A DNA stretch of 64,000 nt from Halomonas chromatireducens (GTDB lineage Bacteria; Pseudomonadota; Gammaproteobacteria; Pseudomonadales; Halomonadaceae): NCBI RefSeq assembly GCF_001545155.1, contig NZ_CP014226.1:1520545-1584544 (forward strand), in the 5' to 3' direction. Positions within the stretch are counted from its first letter, which is position 1; each line of letters starts with the position of its first letter. Under the pieces are notes generated by a model. The model saw only the letters and a list, made by a program, of their open reading frames with translations, was not told the origin of the DNA and searched no databases. The position numbers and the translations under genes were made by a program. Below are positions 9,152 to 17,995 of the stretch, piece by piece.

Positions 9152-9589
9152 GCATCATCGAATTCAAGAACGTCTCGAAGCATTTCGGTGCGCTCAAGGT
9201 ACTCGACGAAGTGGACCTCACGATTGACCAGGGCGAAGTGGTCGTATTGATCGGACCCTCCGGGTCGGGAAAATCGACCCTGCTGCGTTGCATCAACGGC
9301 CTGGAAATGATCACCGGCGGCGACCTTCTGGTAGACGACATCAGCGTACTGGCTGGCTATGCAAAGCTGCGCGAGATTCGCCAGGAAGCCGGCATGGTGT
9401 TCCAGCAGTTCAACCTCTTCCCTCAGCTGACGGCGCTGGACAACGTCGCCTTCGGACCCAAGCATGTCCGCGGACAGTCCACGCAGGCGGCCAGGACCCA
9501 GGCCTTGGCGCTGCTCGACAAGGTCGGGCTCAAGGATCGCGCCGACCACTTCCCCAACGAGCTCTCGGGGGGACAACAGCAGCGAGTCG
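9148..9589 (+). pseudogene. Truncated polar amino acid ABC ATPase (GlnQ-like)
   Basis: The first 147 or so residues of a GlnQ-type ATPase (family about 240): Walker A GPSGSGKST near 35-43, the Q loop GMVFQQFNLFPQ, and the signature LSGGQQQRV near 139-147. Directly after the signature the sequence changes to the complement of a permease gene, so the Walker B Asp/Glu, D loop and H loop are missing and the product cannot hydrolyse ATP. The open frame happens to run on to 9780 through antisense permease sequence. The break falls in CGAGTCG (9583-9589), which fits both genes. Without this subunit the upstream importer would need another ATPase. Confidence 0.88.
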
Positions 9590-9693
9590 TTGAAGGTGGC
9601 CGCCGCCATGATCAGCAGCGGCAGGAACAGGTAGGCGAAGAAGACCACCACGTAGAAGCGCAGGCCGAAGGCCATCAATCGCTGCGAACTCAT
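9583..9693 (-). pseudogene. Truncated polyamine-type ABC permease (PotC-like), N-terminal 37 residues
   Basis: From the ATG at 9693 the minus strand encodes MSSQRLMAFGLRFYVVVFF and continues to AAATFNDS, the typical first membrane segment of PotC/YdcV-type permeases (normal length about 265). It then passes into antisense of the GlnQ-like gene, so about 85% of the gene is gone. The start overlaps the stop of the PotB-like gene (ATGA), the normal arrangement for this pair, which shows that a full gene once followed here. Confidence 0.85.
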
Positions 9694-10577
9694 TTGGCAA
9701 TGTCCCCCAAGCCCACCTTGAAAATCTTCATCACCAGCGACATGAAGCCGATGCATAGCACCAGCAGCAGGAAGGCGTAGGCCGCCCCTTGGTTCCAGTT
9801 GCCGCCCTCGAAGAACCAGTTGTAGATGATCTGGGTAAACCAGCGGCTGCCGGGCGAGCCCAGCAGCGCCGGCACCGCGTAGCTGCCGGCGGCGAGCATG
9901 AAGGTCATGATGCAGCCGGTGGCGATGCCCGGCTTGGCATGGGGAATCACGATGCGCCGGTGGGTGCGCACGGTGCCGGCGCCCAGGTCCCGCGCCGCGC
10001 GCACCTGGTTGTCGTCGAGGCTCTCGATGGCGTTGTAGACCGGAAAGACCATGAACAGGATGTAGGCGTAGACCATGCCCACCATCACTCCCGCGTCACC
10101 GCTGAGAAAGCGGATCGGGCGGTCGATCAGGCCCAGCATCAGCAGGACCTCGTTGAGGGGTCCGCGAAACGCCAGGATGATGAACCAGGAGTAGGTGCGC
10201 AGGATCTCGTTGATCCAGAAGGGAATGATCAGCAACAGGATACAGAGCGCCGCCTGGCGTGGGGTGGCCACCTTGGCCAGATACCAGGCCAGCGGATAGC
10301 TGACGATAAGGGTCAACACCGTGACCAGTACGCTCGACCAGAGGGTCTTGAAGAAGATGGCGCGATGGATATCGTTGTTGAACAGCGTCGCGTAGTTGGC
10401 GATGGTCAACCGATCCTCTGGCCCCCCGACCTGGGCCGGCAGCAGGTTGGGTCGCAGCGAATAGTCGATCATCTGCAGCTGCGGCAGGGTCACCATCACG
10501 ATCAGCCAGATGCCGAGCAGCGTGAGGATGGCTACCGCCAGCGGCCCACCGAAACGAGCGCTAAGCTGACGAAACAT
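9690..10577 (-). CDS. Polyamine-type ABC transporter permease (PotB-like)
   Basis: A 295-residue permease with six membrane segments and the EAA loop AARDLGAGTVRTHRRIVIPH followed by AKPGIATGCIMTF, as in PotB/PotH. It would form the membrane channel together with a PotC-type partner. The ATG at 10577 lies within the last codons of the ATPase gene (17-bp overlap), a tight coupling common in these operons. The partner gene downstream is truncated, so the transporter is probably non-functional unless a second PotC-like protein is supplied. Ligand class (polyamine or related amine) follows from the family only. Confidence 0.88.
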   Translation of the reverse strand: MFRQLSARFGGPLAVAILTLLGIWLIVMVTLPQLQMIDYSLRPNLLPAQVGGPEDRLTIANYATLFNNDIHRAIFFKTLWSSVLVTVLTLIVSYPLAWYLAKVATPRQAALCILLLIIPFWINEILRTYSWFIILAFRGPLNEVLLMLGLIDRPIRFLSGDAGVMVGMVYAYILFMVFPVYNAIESLDDNQVRAARDLGAGTVRTHRRIVIPHAKPGIATGCIMTFMLAAGSYAVPALLGSPGSRWFTQIIYNWFFEGGNWNQGAAYAFLLLVLCIGFMSLVMKIFKVGLGDIAK

Positions 10578-11736
10578 GAGCGCCTCCCGCTGCGGTACGG
10601 CTTTCCACCATCTCGCCGGTGGTTTCGTCGACCACGGCGCTGCCATCATCGGGCAGCACCACCGCGTCCGCCGGGTCATAGCCGAACGTCATTCGCTGGC
10701 CTACGGTGAGCGAGTCGGCATACTGGCGTGAGACCTCATGGCCAAGCTGGACCCGCAGCTTCTCGCCGGAGGCCGTCAGTCGCGTCTCCAGCATCACCGA
10801 GGCGCCTTCGAAATGAACCGCCTCGATTTCCCCCTCGAGCCGAGGCCCGGCGGCATCGGCGGCCACCGGCTTGAGATGCTCGGGTCGAACGTAGAGCGCC
10901 ACCCGGTCGCCGTTCCCCAGGCTAACGCCCTCCCCCGCGCTGCCGACGAGTTCGCCCAGCGCACCACCGTCGAGACGAACCCGCTGCCCTTCCCGGTCCA
11001 CGAGCCTGCTCTCGAGACGATTGTTCTCGCCGACAAAGGCGGCGACGAAGCCCGTCGCCGGGCTGCGATAGAGCGTCATGGGATCGGCAACCTGCTGTAT
11101 CCGCCCCGCCGACATGACCGCCACCCGGTCGGACATGGTCAGCGCCTCACCCTGATCGTGGGTGATATAGATGAACGTAATACCGGTCTTGCGCTGGATG
11201 GACTTGAGCTCGGCCCGCATATGCTGGCGCAGCTTCAGGTCCAGCGCCGAGAGAGGCTCGTCGAGCAGCAGCACCCGGGGCGCCACCGCCCGCGCCCCGG
11301 CGATGGCCACTCGCTGCTTCTGGCCGCCAGAGAGCTCGGTCACCTGCTTGGGGCCGCTGCCCTCGAGGGCGACCAGCGCCAGCAATCGCTCGGACGTCTC
11401 ACGGCGCTGCTTCTTGCCGACACCGCGTACTTCAAGGCCGAACTCGATGTTCTCGAATACCGTCATCAGCGGAAAGAGCGCCAGGTTCTGGAAAATCATC
11501 GCCGTGGGGCGACGGTTGACCGGGACGCCGGCGACCGGCTCCTCGCCGATGAAGACCTGCCCCTGGCTCGGCACGAGGAAGCCACTGACAATATTGAGCA
11601 GGGTCGTCTTGCCACACCCCGAAGGGCCGAGGAAGCTAAAGAACTCCCCCGAGCCGATCGTAAGCGATGTCTTCTCGATGGCGGTGAAGTCGCCGAAGCG
11701 CATCACCACCTCATCCAATCTAACGCTACCGTCCAT
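10561..11736 (-). CDS. Polyamine-type ABC transporter ATPase (PotA-like)
   Basis: A 391-residue ATPase: Walker A GPSGCGKTT near 38-46, Q loop IFQNLALFP, signature LSGGQKQRV near 139-147, Walker B VLLLDEPLSALD, switch His in ITHDQGEA, and a C-terminal TOBE region (about 290-360) with YVRPEHLKP. All catalytic elements are present. An odd detail is RVAIAGARAVAPRVLLL, where most relatives have RVAIARAL; the spacing is kept, so activity should be too. The C-terminal tail beyond TOBE is acidic and longer than in E. coli PotA. It is separated from the upstream binding-protein gene by 263 bp with two hairpins. Confidence 0.92.
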   Translation of the reverse strand: MDGSVRLDEVVMRFGDFTAIEKTSLTIGSGEFFSFLGPSGCGKTTLLNIVSGFLVPSQGQVFIGEEPVAGVPVNRRPTAMIFQNLALFPLMTVFENIEFGLEVRGVGKKQRRETSERLLALVALEGSGPKQVTELSGGQKQRVAIAGARAVAPRVLLLDEPLSALDLKLRQHMRAELKSIQRKTGITFIYITHDQGEALTMSDRVAVMSAGRIQQVADPMTLYRSPATGFVAAFVGENNRLESRLVDREGQRVRLDGGALGELVGSAGEGVSLGNGDRVALYVRPEHLKPVAADAAGPRLEGEIEAVHFEGASVMLETRLTASGEKLRVQLGHEVSRQYADSLTVGQRMTFGYDPADAVVLPDDGSAVVDETTGEMVESRTAAGGAHVSSA

Positions 11737-11875
11737 TCAATCGTTGCCTTCTTGAACTGAATGCCGAAGTGACAGCTGCTGACTCTCCCCTCGGCAAAAC
11801 GGCACGTCAGCGCAATCGCTGACCACAAAGGCGTGGACCTGGCACTTCAATTGCGGCCTGCGCGTCGGATAGGAA

Positions 11876-11919
11876 CAACATCCCTGTTGCCTATCCTCGA
11901 TCGACATCCCTGTCGATCG
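11876..11919. other. Two adjacent hairpins with the same TCCC loop between potD-like and potA-like genes
   Basis: The first hairpin has arms CAACA/TGTTG (11876-11889). The second has perfect nine-base arms CGATCGACA/TGTCGATCG (11898-11919). Both enclose the tetranucleotide TCCC and both are flanked as ACA-TCCC-TGT. They lie in the gap between the binding-protein gene and the rest of its operon. There is no T tract, so they look more like an mRNA-stabilising or processing structure that allows extra binding protein to be made than a terminator (inference). Confidence 0.55.
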
Positions 11920-11999
11920 CCGCGCGCCGCTGCATTCCGTGCCAGCGCCTTTGCGATGTCAGCCTCTTGCGCTACGTGCCTCTATGCTTATGACCCAAC

Positions 12000-13115
12000 T
12001 CACGCGCTCAAATAGCGATCCTGGTACTCATTGCGCAGCGCCACGTACCAGGGCTCCTGGATCGGCCACCACCAGAGGTTGGCCAGATCCTCTTCGCTGT
12101 AGGAGTCGGTGAAGAACTGACGCGTCTCCTCGGGCAGCAGCTCGGTAGCGCCCTTGGAGGTTGAGTTGTAGCCGGTGGCCTTGACGAACATGGCTCCGGC
12201 CTCGGGGGTGTAATACCAGTTGATCAGCTCGTAGACGGCATCGGGGTTCTGGGCGTTCTTGGGAATCACGAAGCCTTCCATCCAGGCCAGGGCCCCCTCC
12301 TTCGGTGCGCCGTAGGCAATGTCCTCACCCTCCTGCTGCAGGCGGAAGGCGGTGGAATCCCAGGTCTGGCCGATGATGGCGCCATTGGTACGGAAAGCGG
12401 CCTGGGCCTCGTTCTCGGTATCCCAGAACTGGGCCAGCATATGCTTGTGCTTGGCCGCCTCTTCGAGGATGACGTCGAAGTTGGCACGCATCGCCTCTTC
12501 GGACTTGTAGGAGTCGAGCATGGGGAACGGCAGCCTGCCTTCACGCTCCAGCCACAGCCCGACACCCACCAGCGCCGAGTGGCCACGAACCGTTACGCCC
12601 TGGCCATGATCGGGATTCCACAGGTCGGCATAGCTGAGGTTGGCACGATCCACATCGGCGAAACGACGATGCCAGGTAATAGCCTCGGTCCCCCAGTCGC
12701 TGGGAGCGAAGAAGCGCTTGCCATCCACCACGCCGCCGACCTCGGAGCCCTCGATGGCACTATCCAGCGCACCATCCCAATTGATCCGTGACTCGTCCAG
12801 CGGTTGCACCAGGTCATAGTCGAGGTAGCCCGGCACCCGGTCCACCGTGGGCATGATCACGTCGAAGCCGCTTCCATCGGTGGCCCGCAGCGAGTTCATC
12901 AGCTCGTCGTTGGTGCCATAGGGCGTGAAGGTGGCGCGTATGCCGGTCTTCTCGGTGAAGTCGGCCAGCATTTCATCGGTGAAATAGCCGGCCCAGGCGT
13001 AGATACGCAGGGTCTGGTCCTGGGCCAGGACCTTGTTGATGTAGAACGACGGCACGGTAGCGACCGCACCAGCGGCCAGGGTACCTTGCAGGAAACGGCG
13101 ACGAGTGAACGACAT
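12000..13115 (-). CDS. Polyamine-type ABC transporter substrate-binding protein (PotD/PotF-like), Tat-exported
   Basis: A 371-residue periplasmic binding protein. The N-terminus MSFTRRRFLQGTLAAGAVA is a twin-arginine signal, unusual among PotD proteins of enteric bacteria but common in this lineage. The mature part begins QTLRIYAWAGYFTDEML and contains FDVIMPTVDRVPGY and WWWPIQEPWY, all PotD-like. GGAG lies upstream of the ATG at 13115. First gene of the operon continued by the ATPase and permeases. A TetR/BetI-like inverted repeat lies 124 bp upstream. Putrescine/spermidine or a related amine is the likely ligand. Confidence 0.88.
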   Translation of the reverse strand: MSFTRRRFLQGTLAAGAVATVPSFYINKVLAQDQTLRIYAWAGYFTDEMLADFTEKTGIRATFTPYGTNDELMNSLRATDGSGFDVIMPTVDRVPGYLDYDLVQPLDESRINWDGALDSAIEGSEVGGVVDGKRFFAPSDWGTEAITWHRRFADVDRANLSYADLWNPDHGQGVTVRGHSALVGVGLWLEREGRLPFPMLDSYKSEEAMRANFDVILEEAAKHKHMLAQFWDTENEAQAAFRTNGAIIGQTWDSTAFRLQQEGEDIAYGAPKEGALAWMEGFVIPKNAQNPDAVYELINWYYTPEAGAMFVKATGYNSTSKGATELLPEETRQFFTDSYSEEDLANLWWWPIQEPWYVALRNEYQDRYLSA

Positions 13116-13238
13116 GACGGGTCTCTCCATGAGGGCTCTGACATTGGGATATCGAGACCAGTGGTCTTCGCCGCCACCGATCTCGCGATGCGCCAATTCA
13201 AGTTTCACGCTAATTCATTACGGCGGGATGAACATTTC

Positions 13239-13256
13239 ATTGAATGACCGTTCAAT
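13239..13256. promoter_or_regulatory. TetR/BetI-type inverted repeat upstream of the polyamine-type operon
   Basis: ATTGAA and TTCAAT face each other across six bases, and another TTGAA follows at 13261. The 19-bp site agrees at 16 positions with the BetI operator of E. coli as I remember it. No TetR-family gene lies in the window, so the cognate repressor would act from elsewhere. Confidence 0.45.
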
Positions 13257-13328
13257 ACCGTTGAACTAGGTTAGCACTCTGTGAGAAAAGGTCCGTATGT
13301 CGTTTCAACGTTTATCGTAATTGAGCCC

Positions 13329-14408
13329 TCAGCTCGCCTGTATGGCAACCTTCAGTACGCCGTCGCGCTGATGTGAAAAGAGGTCGTAGGCTTCGGTGAT
13401 CTGCTCCAGTGGATAGCGATGGGTCACCATGGGCCCCAGGTCGATTCGGCCTGACTCGATCACCTGCATCAGCCGACGCATCCGCTCCTTGCCGCCAGGG
13501 CAGAGCGACGTGACGATCTTGTGATCGCCTAGTCCGGCACAGAAAGCATCCAGCGGGATGGTGAGGTCGCCGGAATAGACGCCGAGACTCGAGAGCGTGC
13601 CGCCTGGCTTGAGTACGCGCAGCGCCGATTCGAAGGTGGACTGTAGACCGAGCGCCTCGATGGAGGCGTCGACCCCACGACCGCCGGTGAGCTTGAGGAT
13701 TTCCGACACCACGTCGACCTTGCGGAAATCGAGTGTGATATCGGCCCCCATCTGGCGCGCCATCTCGAGCCGCTCGTCGACGCCATCCACGGCAATGATC
13801 AAGCCTGCCCCGCGCAGCCGAGCCCCGGCGGTGGCGCATAGGCCAATGGGTCCCTGGGCGAATATGGCCACCGAATCGCCAATCTTGATGCCAGCCGATT
13901 CCGCCCCGGCGAAGCCGGTCGACATGATATCGGGACACATCAGTACCTGCTCGTCGGTGAGGCCATCCGGCACCGGCGAGAGATTGGCCTGGGCGTCCGG
14001 CACCAGCAGGTACTCCGCCTGGGCGCCATCGATGGTGTTGCCGAAGCGCCAGCCACCCATGGGCTTGTAACCATGGCTGTGGTGACCGCCATCCTGGGCA
14101 CTACAGCCATCCTGACAGGCGTAGGAAGTAAAGCTCGGGCAGATGGCACCGGCAATGACCCGCTGGCCCTCGGTGTAGCCCTGCACGTTGGCGCCAAGCT
14201 TCTCGATCACCCCCACCGGTTCATGACCAATGGTCAAACCCTTCTCTACCGGGTACTCCCCCTTGAGGATATGGACATCCGTACCGCAGATGGTGGTGGT
14301 AGTGACGCGAACAAGGGCATCGTTGGGACCGACTGCCGGAATCGGCTTGTCATCGATCTCGATGCGCCCCGGCTCGACGAAGATGGCGGCTTTCATCATG
14401 GCTGGCAT
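13329..14408 (-). CDS. Zinc-dependent alcohol dehydrogenase (MDR superfamily)
   Basis: A 359-residue medium-chain dehydrogenase/reductase. The catalytic zinc ligands are visible as ICGTDVH (Cys about 40) and GHEPVG (His/Glu about 62-63); the NAD(P) site is AIFAQGPIGLCATAGARLRG (about 180-199). The structural-zinc loop is unusual: CPSFTSYACQDGCSAQDGGHHSHG has Cys-x7-Cys-x3-Cys and a His cluster (written here in full only as CPSFTSYAC and QDGCSAQDG) in place of four closely spaced Cys, as in the isopropanol/formaldehyde-dehydrogenase-like branch. The ATG at 14408 follows AGGAGTGACC; a second ATG lies two codons on. It is transcribed alone. Substrate unknown. Confidence 0.85.
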   Translation of the reverse strand: MPAMMKAAIFVEPGRIEIDDKPIPAVGPNDALVRVTTTTICGTDVHILKGEYPVEKGLTIGHEPVGVIEKLGANVQGYTEGQRVIAGAICPSFTSYACQDGCSAQDGGHHSHGYKPMGGWRFGNTIDGAQAEYLLVPDAQANLSPVPDGLTDEQVLMCPDIMSTGFAGAESAGIKIGDSVAIFAQGPIGLCATAGARLRGAGLIIAVDGVDERLEMARQMGADITLDFRKVDVVSEILKLTGGRGVDASIEALGLQSTFESALRVLKPGGTLSSLGVYSGDLTIPLDAFCAGLGDHKIVTSLCPGGKERMRRLMQVIESGRIDLGPMVTHRYPLEQITEAYDLFSHQRDGVLKVAIQAS

Positions 14409-14552
14409 GGTCACTCCTGTTTGGGCTCTCTGCACTCAAGAATCTGCACCCATGGAAAAGGCACCCGTTAGGTTTGGCACAGAGCCCGGCCTTTCGCCTT
14501 GATTCATGTCAAGAGGATGGAAAGCCTGCAAAGATGAGCCTCATTAACGCGA

Positions 14553-14575
14553 CGCGCCGGCAAAAAGCCGGCGCG
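14553..14575 (-). terminator. GC-rich hairpin downstream of the NnrU gene
   Basis: Perfect nine-base arms CGCGCCGGC and GCCGGCGCG enclose a loop of five A (five T on the minus strand). It lies 25 bp past the stop of the NnrU gene. No T tract follows on either strand, so it may end transcripts with the help of Rho or protect the 3' end. Confidence 0.5.
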
Positions 14576-14599
14576 GTTGGAGACAGAAGCGAGGGAAAT

Positions 14600-15166
14600 T
14601 CACATGACCGGCACGCCGGTAATCCAGACGTGGAGATGAAAGGCGAAGAGATAATAGGCAATAAGGCCGCCAATTACGGTAATGGCCGTACCAGCCATGC
14701 GGGGCGTCGTCTGCGGAGCCGGCTGGCGCCGGCGCGCGGAGCGAAAGTCCAGCACCGCCCAGACCAGGAAGGCACCGAAAAAGACGATATCACCCAAGCG
14801 GCCGTTGGCCAGCAAGTGGGCCAAGGCCCACACCTTGACCGCCAGCACCATCGGATGGCCCAGCTTGGCCTTGATATGATTGCCAGGGACATAGGCAGCC
14901 ACCAGCAGGATAATGGCCGGAATCATCAGAAGCGCAACGGCATGGCGCAGCCCTGCGGGCGGAAACCAGACCCAGATGGGGTTGAGTCGCATCTGGCCGT
15001 AACCCCAGATGGCAATGGCCAGACCGATGATAGAGATCACCGAGAAAATGGCTTTCCAGCGCAGCTCCCCCATGCGCTGAATCTGTGTGCTACGCCAATC
15101 GTCAGCAAAGATGCGCACGGAGTGCATACCAAGAAAAATCAAGAGACCAAGAATCATCACGAACAT
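14600..15166 (-). CDS. NnrU family membrane protein
   Basis: A 188-residue protein with five or six membrane segments. The NnrU signature is clear: GHPMVLAVKVWALAHLLANG (residues 98-117) and WAVLDFRSARRR. The relatives include NnrU of denitrifiers and the isomerase-like Z-ISO group, which carry a haem bound by membrane His residues; H100 and H112 are candidates. A shorter start at 15166 is chosen because the protein then opens with the first membrane segment and has GGAAG upstream. It stands alone between two oxidoreductase genes; no other denitrification gene is near. Confidence 0.85.
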   Translation of the reverse strand: MFVMILGLLIFLGMHSVRIFADDWRSTQIQRMGELRWKAIFSVISIIGLAIAIWGYGQMRLNPIWVWFPPAGLRHAVALLMIPAIILLVAAYVPGNHIKAKLGHPMVLAVKVWALAHLLANGRLGDIVFFGAFLVWAVLDFRSARRRQPAPQTTPRMAGTAITVIGGLIAYYLFAFHLHVWITGVPVM

Positions 15167-15335
15167 GCCGGGGCTTCCTTTGCGTTGGGTATCGAACAGG
15201 TATCGAAACGGCTTTCGAAACAGCATGCAGCTTAACGACACCGACTCGTTACACCAAGGCCTCGGCAAAAGATTCGTCTGGCGCAGCGATGGACTTCGTC
15301 ATGCTAGAGTCATGGACTAGCGAGCCGGCGACTCG

Positions 15336-16826
15336 CTACCCGAGGCCCTCCGACCGGGACAAGGGACGATACGCCGGCCCCTCTATCACCTCGCCATCCG
15401 TGTCGAAGCGACTGCCGTGACAGGGGCAGTCCCAGGTAGACTCCTCCGGATTCCAATGCACGATGCATTTCAAATGTGGGCAAACAGCTGATAGCACCTT
15501 GAGTTCGCCGGCCTCGGTGCGATGGATGGCCAGTTTTTCGCCGCTTTTCGTGGCAACCCTGGCCTGCCCCGGTGCAATGCCATCGAAGGAGTCGATTCTT
15601 TCAGTTCCCAGATAGTCCCTGGCCAAGTGCTTGGTAACGGTGGCGTTCTCCTTTGCATACTGAAGCGCCGACTTGCCCGGCGTAACGCGTCGCGATGCGA
15701 AGCGGGCCTGCCAGGGGTTGTCGTGGTCAAGTATCTGGTCGGCGATGATTCGACCTGCCAACGCCCCCCACACCAAGCCATCAGCGGCGAAGCCGGTGGC
15801 CATGTAAAGATTGTCATGGCCATGCATCCGTCCGATATAGGGCAAGCCATCGGGCGAGCTGTACTGCTGGGCAGACCATTGATGGCTGAAGGTTTCGATC
15901 TCGAAGCGACTGCTAAGGTATTCGCGCAACAGTTGGTAGTGCTCTCCCTCATGCTCACCGGTCTTGTGCTTCTCGCCGACCACCATCAGGTATGGCGTGT
16001 CTCCATGACGATAACTGCGCAGTGAATGGAACGGGTCAAGCAGCCAGAAAATGCCCTCGGGGTACTCGCCACGTCTCAGCCTCGCTGCGACGGCATATTC
16101 CCGTGACACCAGCATACCCGCCTGCAACAGGCTGATACCCTTGGGAGTATGGGTCGCATAGACGATATGCCGGGCCGTGACGCTGGCAGTGTCAGTCTGC
16201 ACCAGGCCCTCCTTTGCATCCACCCGTCGCACGGGGCAATGTTCATGAATGGCCACCCCCATGCCGATCAAGACGGAAGCCAGGCCCTGAACGTAATGCA
16301 ACGGATTGAACTGGGCCTGGTCTGGGATACGAATGCCCCAGCTGTCAAAGGGCAATCCGGGACCTTCGGCTGATGCAACGTCGAGCCCCGCCCTGAGCAG
16401 TGCGTCACGCTCGTCGTTCAGGCTGTGGTCGCTGTGCTGCCTGTCGCCGGTCAGCAGACGATAGGCCGATTGACGGCGAAACTGGCACTCGATGGAGAAA
16501 CGCTTTATCAGCGCCTCGATATCATCGATTGCTTCGCTTCTCGCACACACGACGTCGGCTGCCACCTCATCGCCCCATTTCCTGCGCAATGCCGCCTGGC
16601 CTGAGGCCAGAGTGCTGTAGAGATTGCCCGTGGAGCCACCCGTCACACCACCGCCTACGCCCTTAGCCTCGAGTACGACGACTCGCTGTCCGGCCTCGAC
16701 CAGCGGCAGGGCCGTCGTCAGACCGGTAATACCAGCGCCGATCACTACCACATCGGCTTCAGCCTGCTCCTCCAGAGGGGCACAGACCGGCAATCCAAGG
16801 CTCCCCAGCCTCCATATCGCTTCCAT
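15336..16826 (-). CDS. FAD-dependent oxidoreductase with C-terminal Rieske [2Fe-2S] domain
   Basis: A 496-residue fusion. The N-terminal part is a DadA-like (D-amino-acid oxidase) flavoprotein with the dinucleotide site VVVIGAGITGLTTAL (26-40) and the flavin-binding GFAADGLVWGALAGRI near 350. The C-terminal part has a Rieske centre: Cys449-x-His451 and Cys467-x-x-His470 (CPHLKC ... CPCHGSRFD). Such fusions are cytosolic amine or amino-acid oxidoreductases of unknown substrate that pass electrons through the iron-sulfur centre. AGGAG lies before the ATG at 16826. Monocistronic by its surroundings. Confidence 0.88.
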   Translation of the reverse strand: MEAIWRLGSLGLPVCAPLEEQAEADVVVIGAGITGLTTALPLVEAGQRVVVLEAKGVGGGVTGGSTGNLYSTLASGQAALRRKWGDEVAADVVCARSEAIDDIEALIKRFSIECQFRRQSAYRLLTGDRQHSDHSLNDERDALLRAGLDVASAEGPGLPFDSWGIRIPDQAQFNPLHYVQGLASVLIGMGVAIHEHCPVRRVDAKEGLVQTDTASVTARHIVYATHTPKGISLLQAGMLVSREYAVAARLRRGEYPEGIFWLLDPFHSLRSYRHGDTPYLMVVGEKHKTGEHEGEHYQLLREYLSSRFEIETFSHQWSAQQYSSPDGLPYIGRMHGHDNLYMATGFAADGLVWGALAGRIIADQILDHDNPWQARFASRRVTPGKSALQYAKENATVTKHLARDYLGTERIDSFDGIAPGQARVATKSGEKLAIHRTEAGELKVLSAVCPHLKCIVHWNPEESTWDCPCHGSRFDTDGEVIEGPAYRPLSRSEGLG

Positions 16827-17082
16827 AACGACTCCTTTCGTCAGGGCAATGCATGCATGCTGCTACTAGGTATAGAAGGTAGTGGGGAGCGGTGCGAATC
16901 CGGATGCACCTGGATGTGTTTTCAAGCTGACAAACAGGTGAACGGGCTCTTACACAAGCCAACATTTTTCACGACCGTCCTTAACAACTTTCTTGCCATA
17001 AGCAGCCTCTCCCTCGCCCTACGCCTGCTATGTTGAAACAGCTCATCTGAGCATGGAATGCAATCGCAAAAGGGAGCAGAAC

Positions 17083-17574
17083 ATGAATATCAAGAGTGCC
17101 AACGAGCTTTTCGTCCGCCTGCTATCCGAAGCCAACAGTGGGGAAAAGCAGATGACTCGCGCGTTGCCCAAGATGGCGCGAGCGGCCCACGACCCCAAGC
17201 TGGTCGATGCCTTCAAGGAGCATCTCGAGGAGACCCAGGGTCAACTGGAGCGAATCGAGAAGGCGGCGGACTCCATTCCGGAGATACGGGTCAAGCGTAT
17301 CAAGTGCTATGCGATGGAGAGTCTGATCGAGGAAGGCCAGGAACTGATCGAATCCACCGAGAAAGGCCCCGTGCGTGATGCCGGCATGATCGGTGCCGCA
17401 CAGAAAGTGGAACACTTCGAAATCGCCGCCTACGGCACCCTGTGCGAGCTGGCCGAACAACTTGGCTATACCAAAGCCAAGGAAATCCTGGCCGAAACGC
17501 TCAAAGAGGAAAAAGCGGCCGATGACAAGCTATCAAAGCTGGCCAAGGCCGACGTCAATCGCAAGGCTGGCTGA
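17083..17574 (+). CDS. DUF892 (YciE/YciF-like) ferritin-like protein
   Basis: A 163-residue all-helical protein of the DUF892 family, known from E. coli YciE and YciF and linked to stress. Metal-binding positions expected for a four-helix ferritin-like fold are visible as E34-K-Q style pairs early (SGEKQMTRALPKMARAA), EEG in the middle (ESLIEEGQELIE) and KVEHFEIAAYGTL near 112-124. The start at 17083 has AAAAGGGAG upstream; the frame extends ten codons further without better support. The two small genes 420 bp downstream may belong to the same stress theme, but the distance argues against one operon. Confidence 0.85.
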   Translation: MNIKSANELFVRLLSEANSGEKQMTRALPKMARAAHDPKLVDAFKEHLEETQGQLERIEKAADSIPEIRVKRIKCYAMESLIEEGQELIESTEKGPVRDAGMIGAAQKVEHFEIAAYGTLCELAEQLGYTKAKEILAETLKEEKAADDKLSKLAKADVNRKAG

Positions 17575-17995
17575 GCCGACAAAATCATTATCCCTGGCTG
17601 TTCTGGATGCAAGCCAATACCCCGGCTGCCCTTTTCTCACAGATTTGCGAGCAGTCGATTTATATTGATCTCCCGTGACGCCGGAAGTGCAAGCTTCAAG
17701 CGGCACTATTATACAACTGAACGTGCAACTCGCCCGCGTCAGCCTTGCGCCGGGAAACTCCCAATACCGAGCGGGATGGTACAGTGGATCTCGGTAAGGT
17801 CAGCCGCTAACTCCGCCTGGAACCAGGGCTATGGAGGGCGATTCCTTCATAGATGTTGAGAGTGTAGGTGTTGCAAGCGCGGAGCTGCTATTGGGCTTGG
17901 ACAAGGTATGACGAGCCAACGCCGGCCGGCCCGCTTGACTGATGGGTGATGGGCATCCATACCTAAGCGGAATGCCCAAACGAAAAGGAGTTCGT
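17575..17995. other. 421-bp stretch without a supported gene
   Basis: Only short frames without ribosome sites occur. A 26-codon frame beginning near 17830 reads through acidic residues but has no homologue I know. No terminator with a T tract, tRNA or repeat was seen. The last 20 bp carry the AAAAGGAG site of the next small gene. Confidence 0.6.

Noticed and set aside
9121-9756. 211-residue minus frame that joins the PotC-like start to antisense of the GlnQ-like gene
   Set aside because: Only its first 37 codons are real coding sequence; the remainder is accidental read-through past the join.
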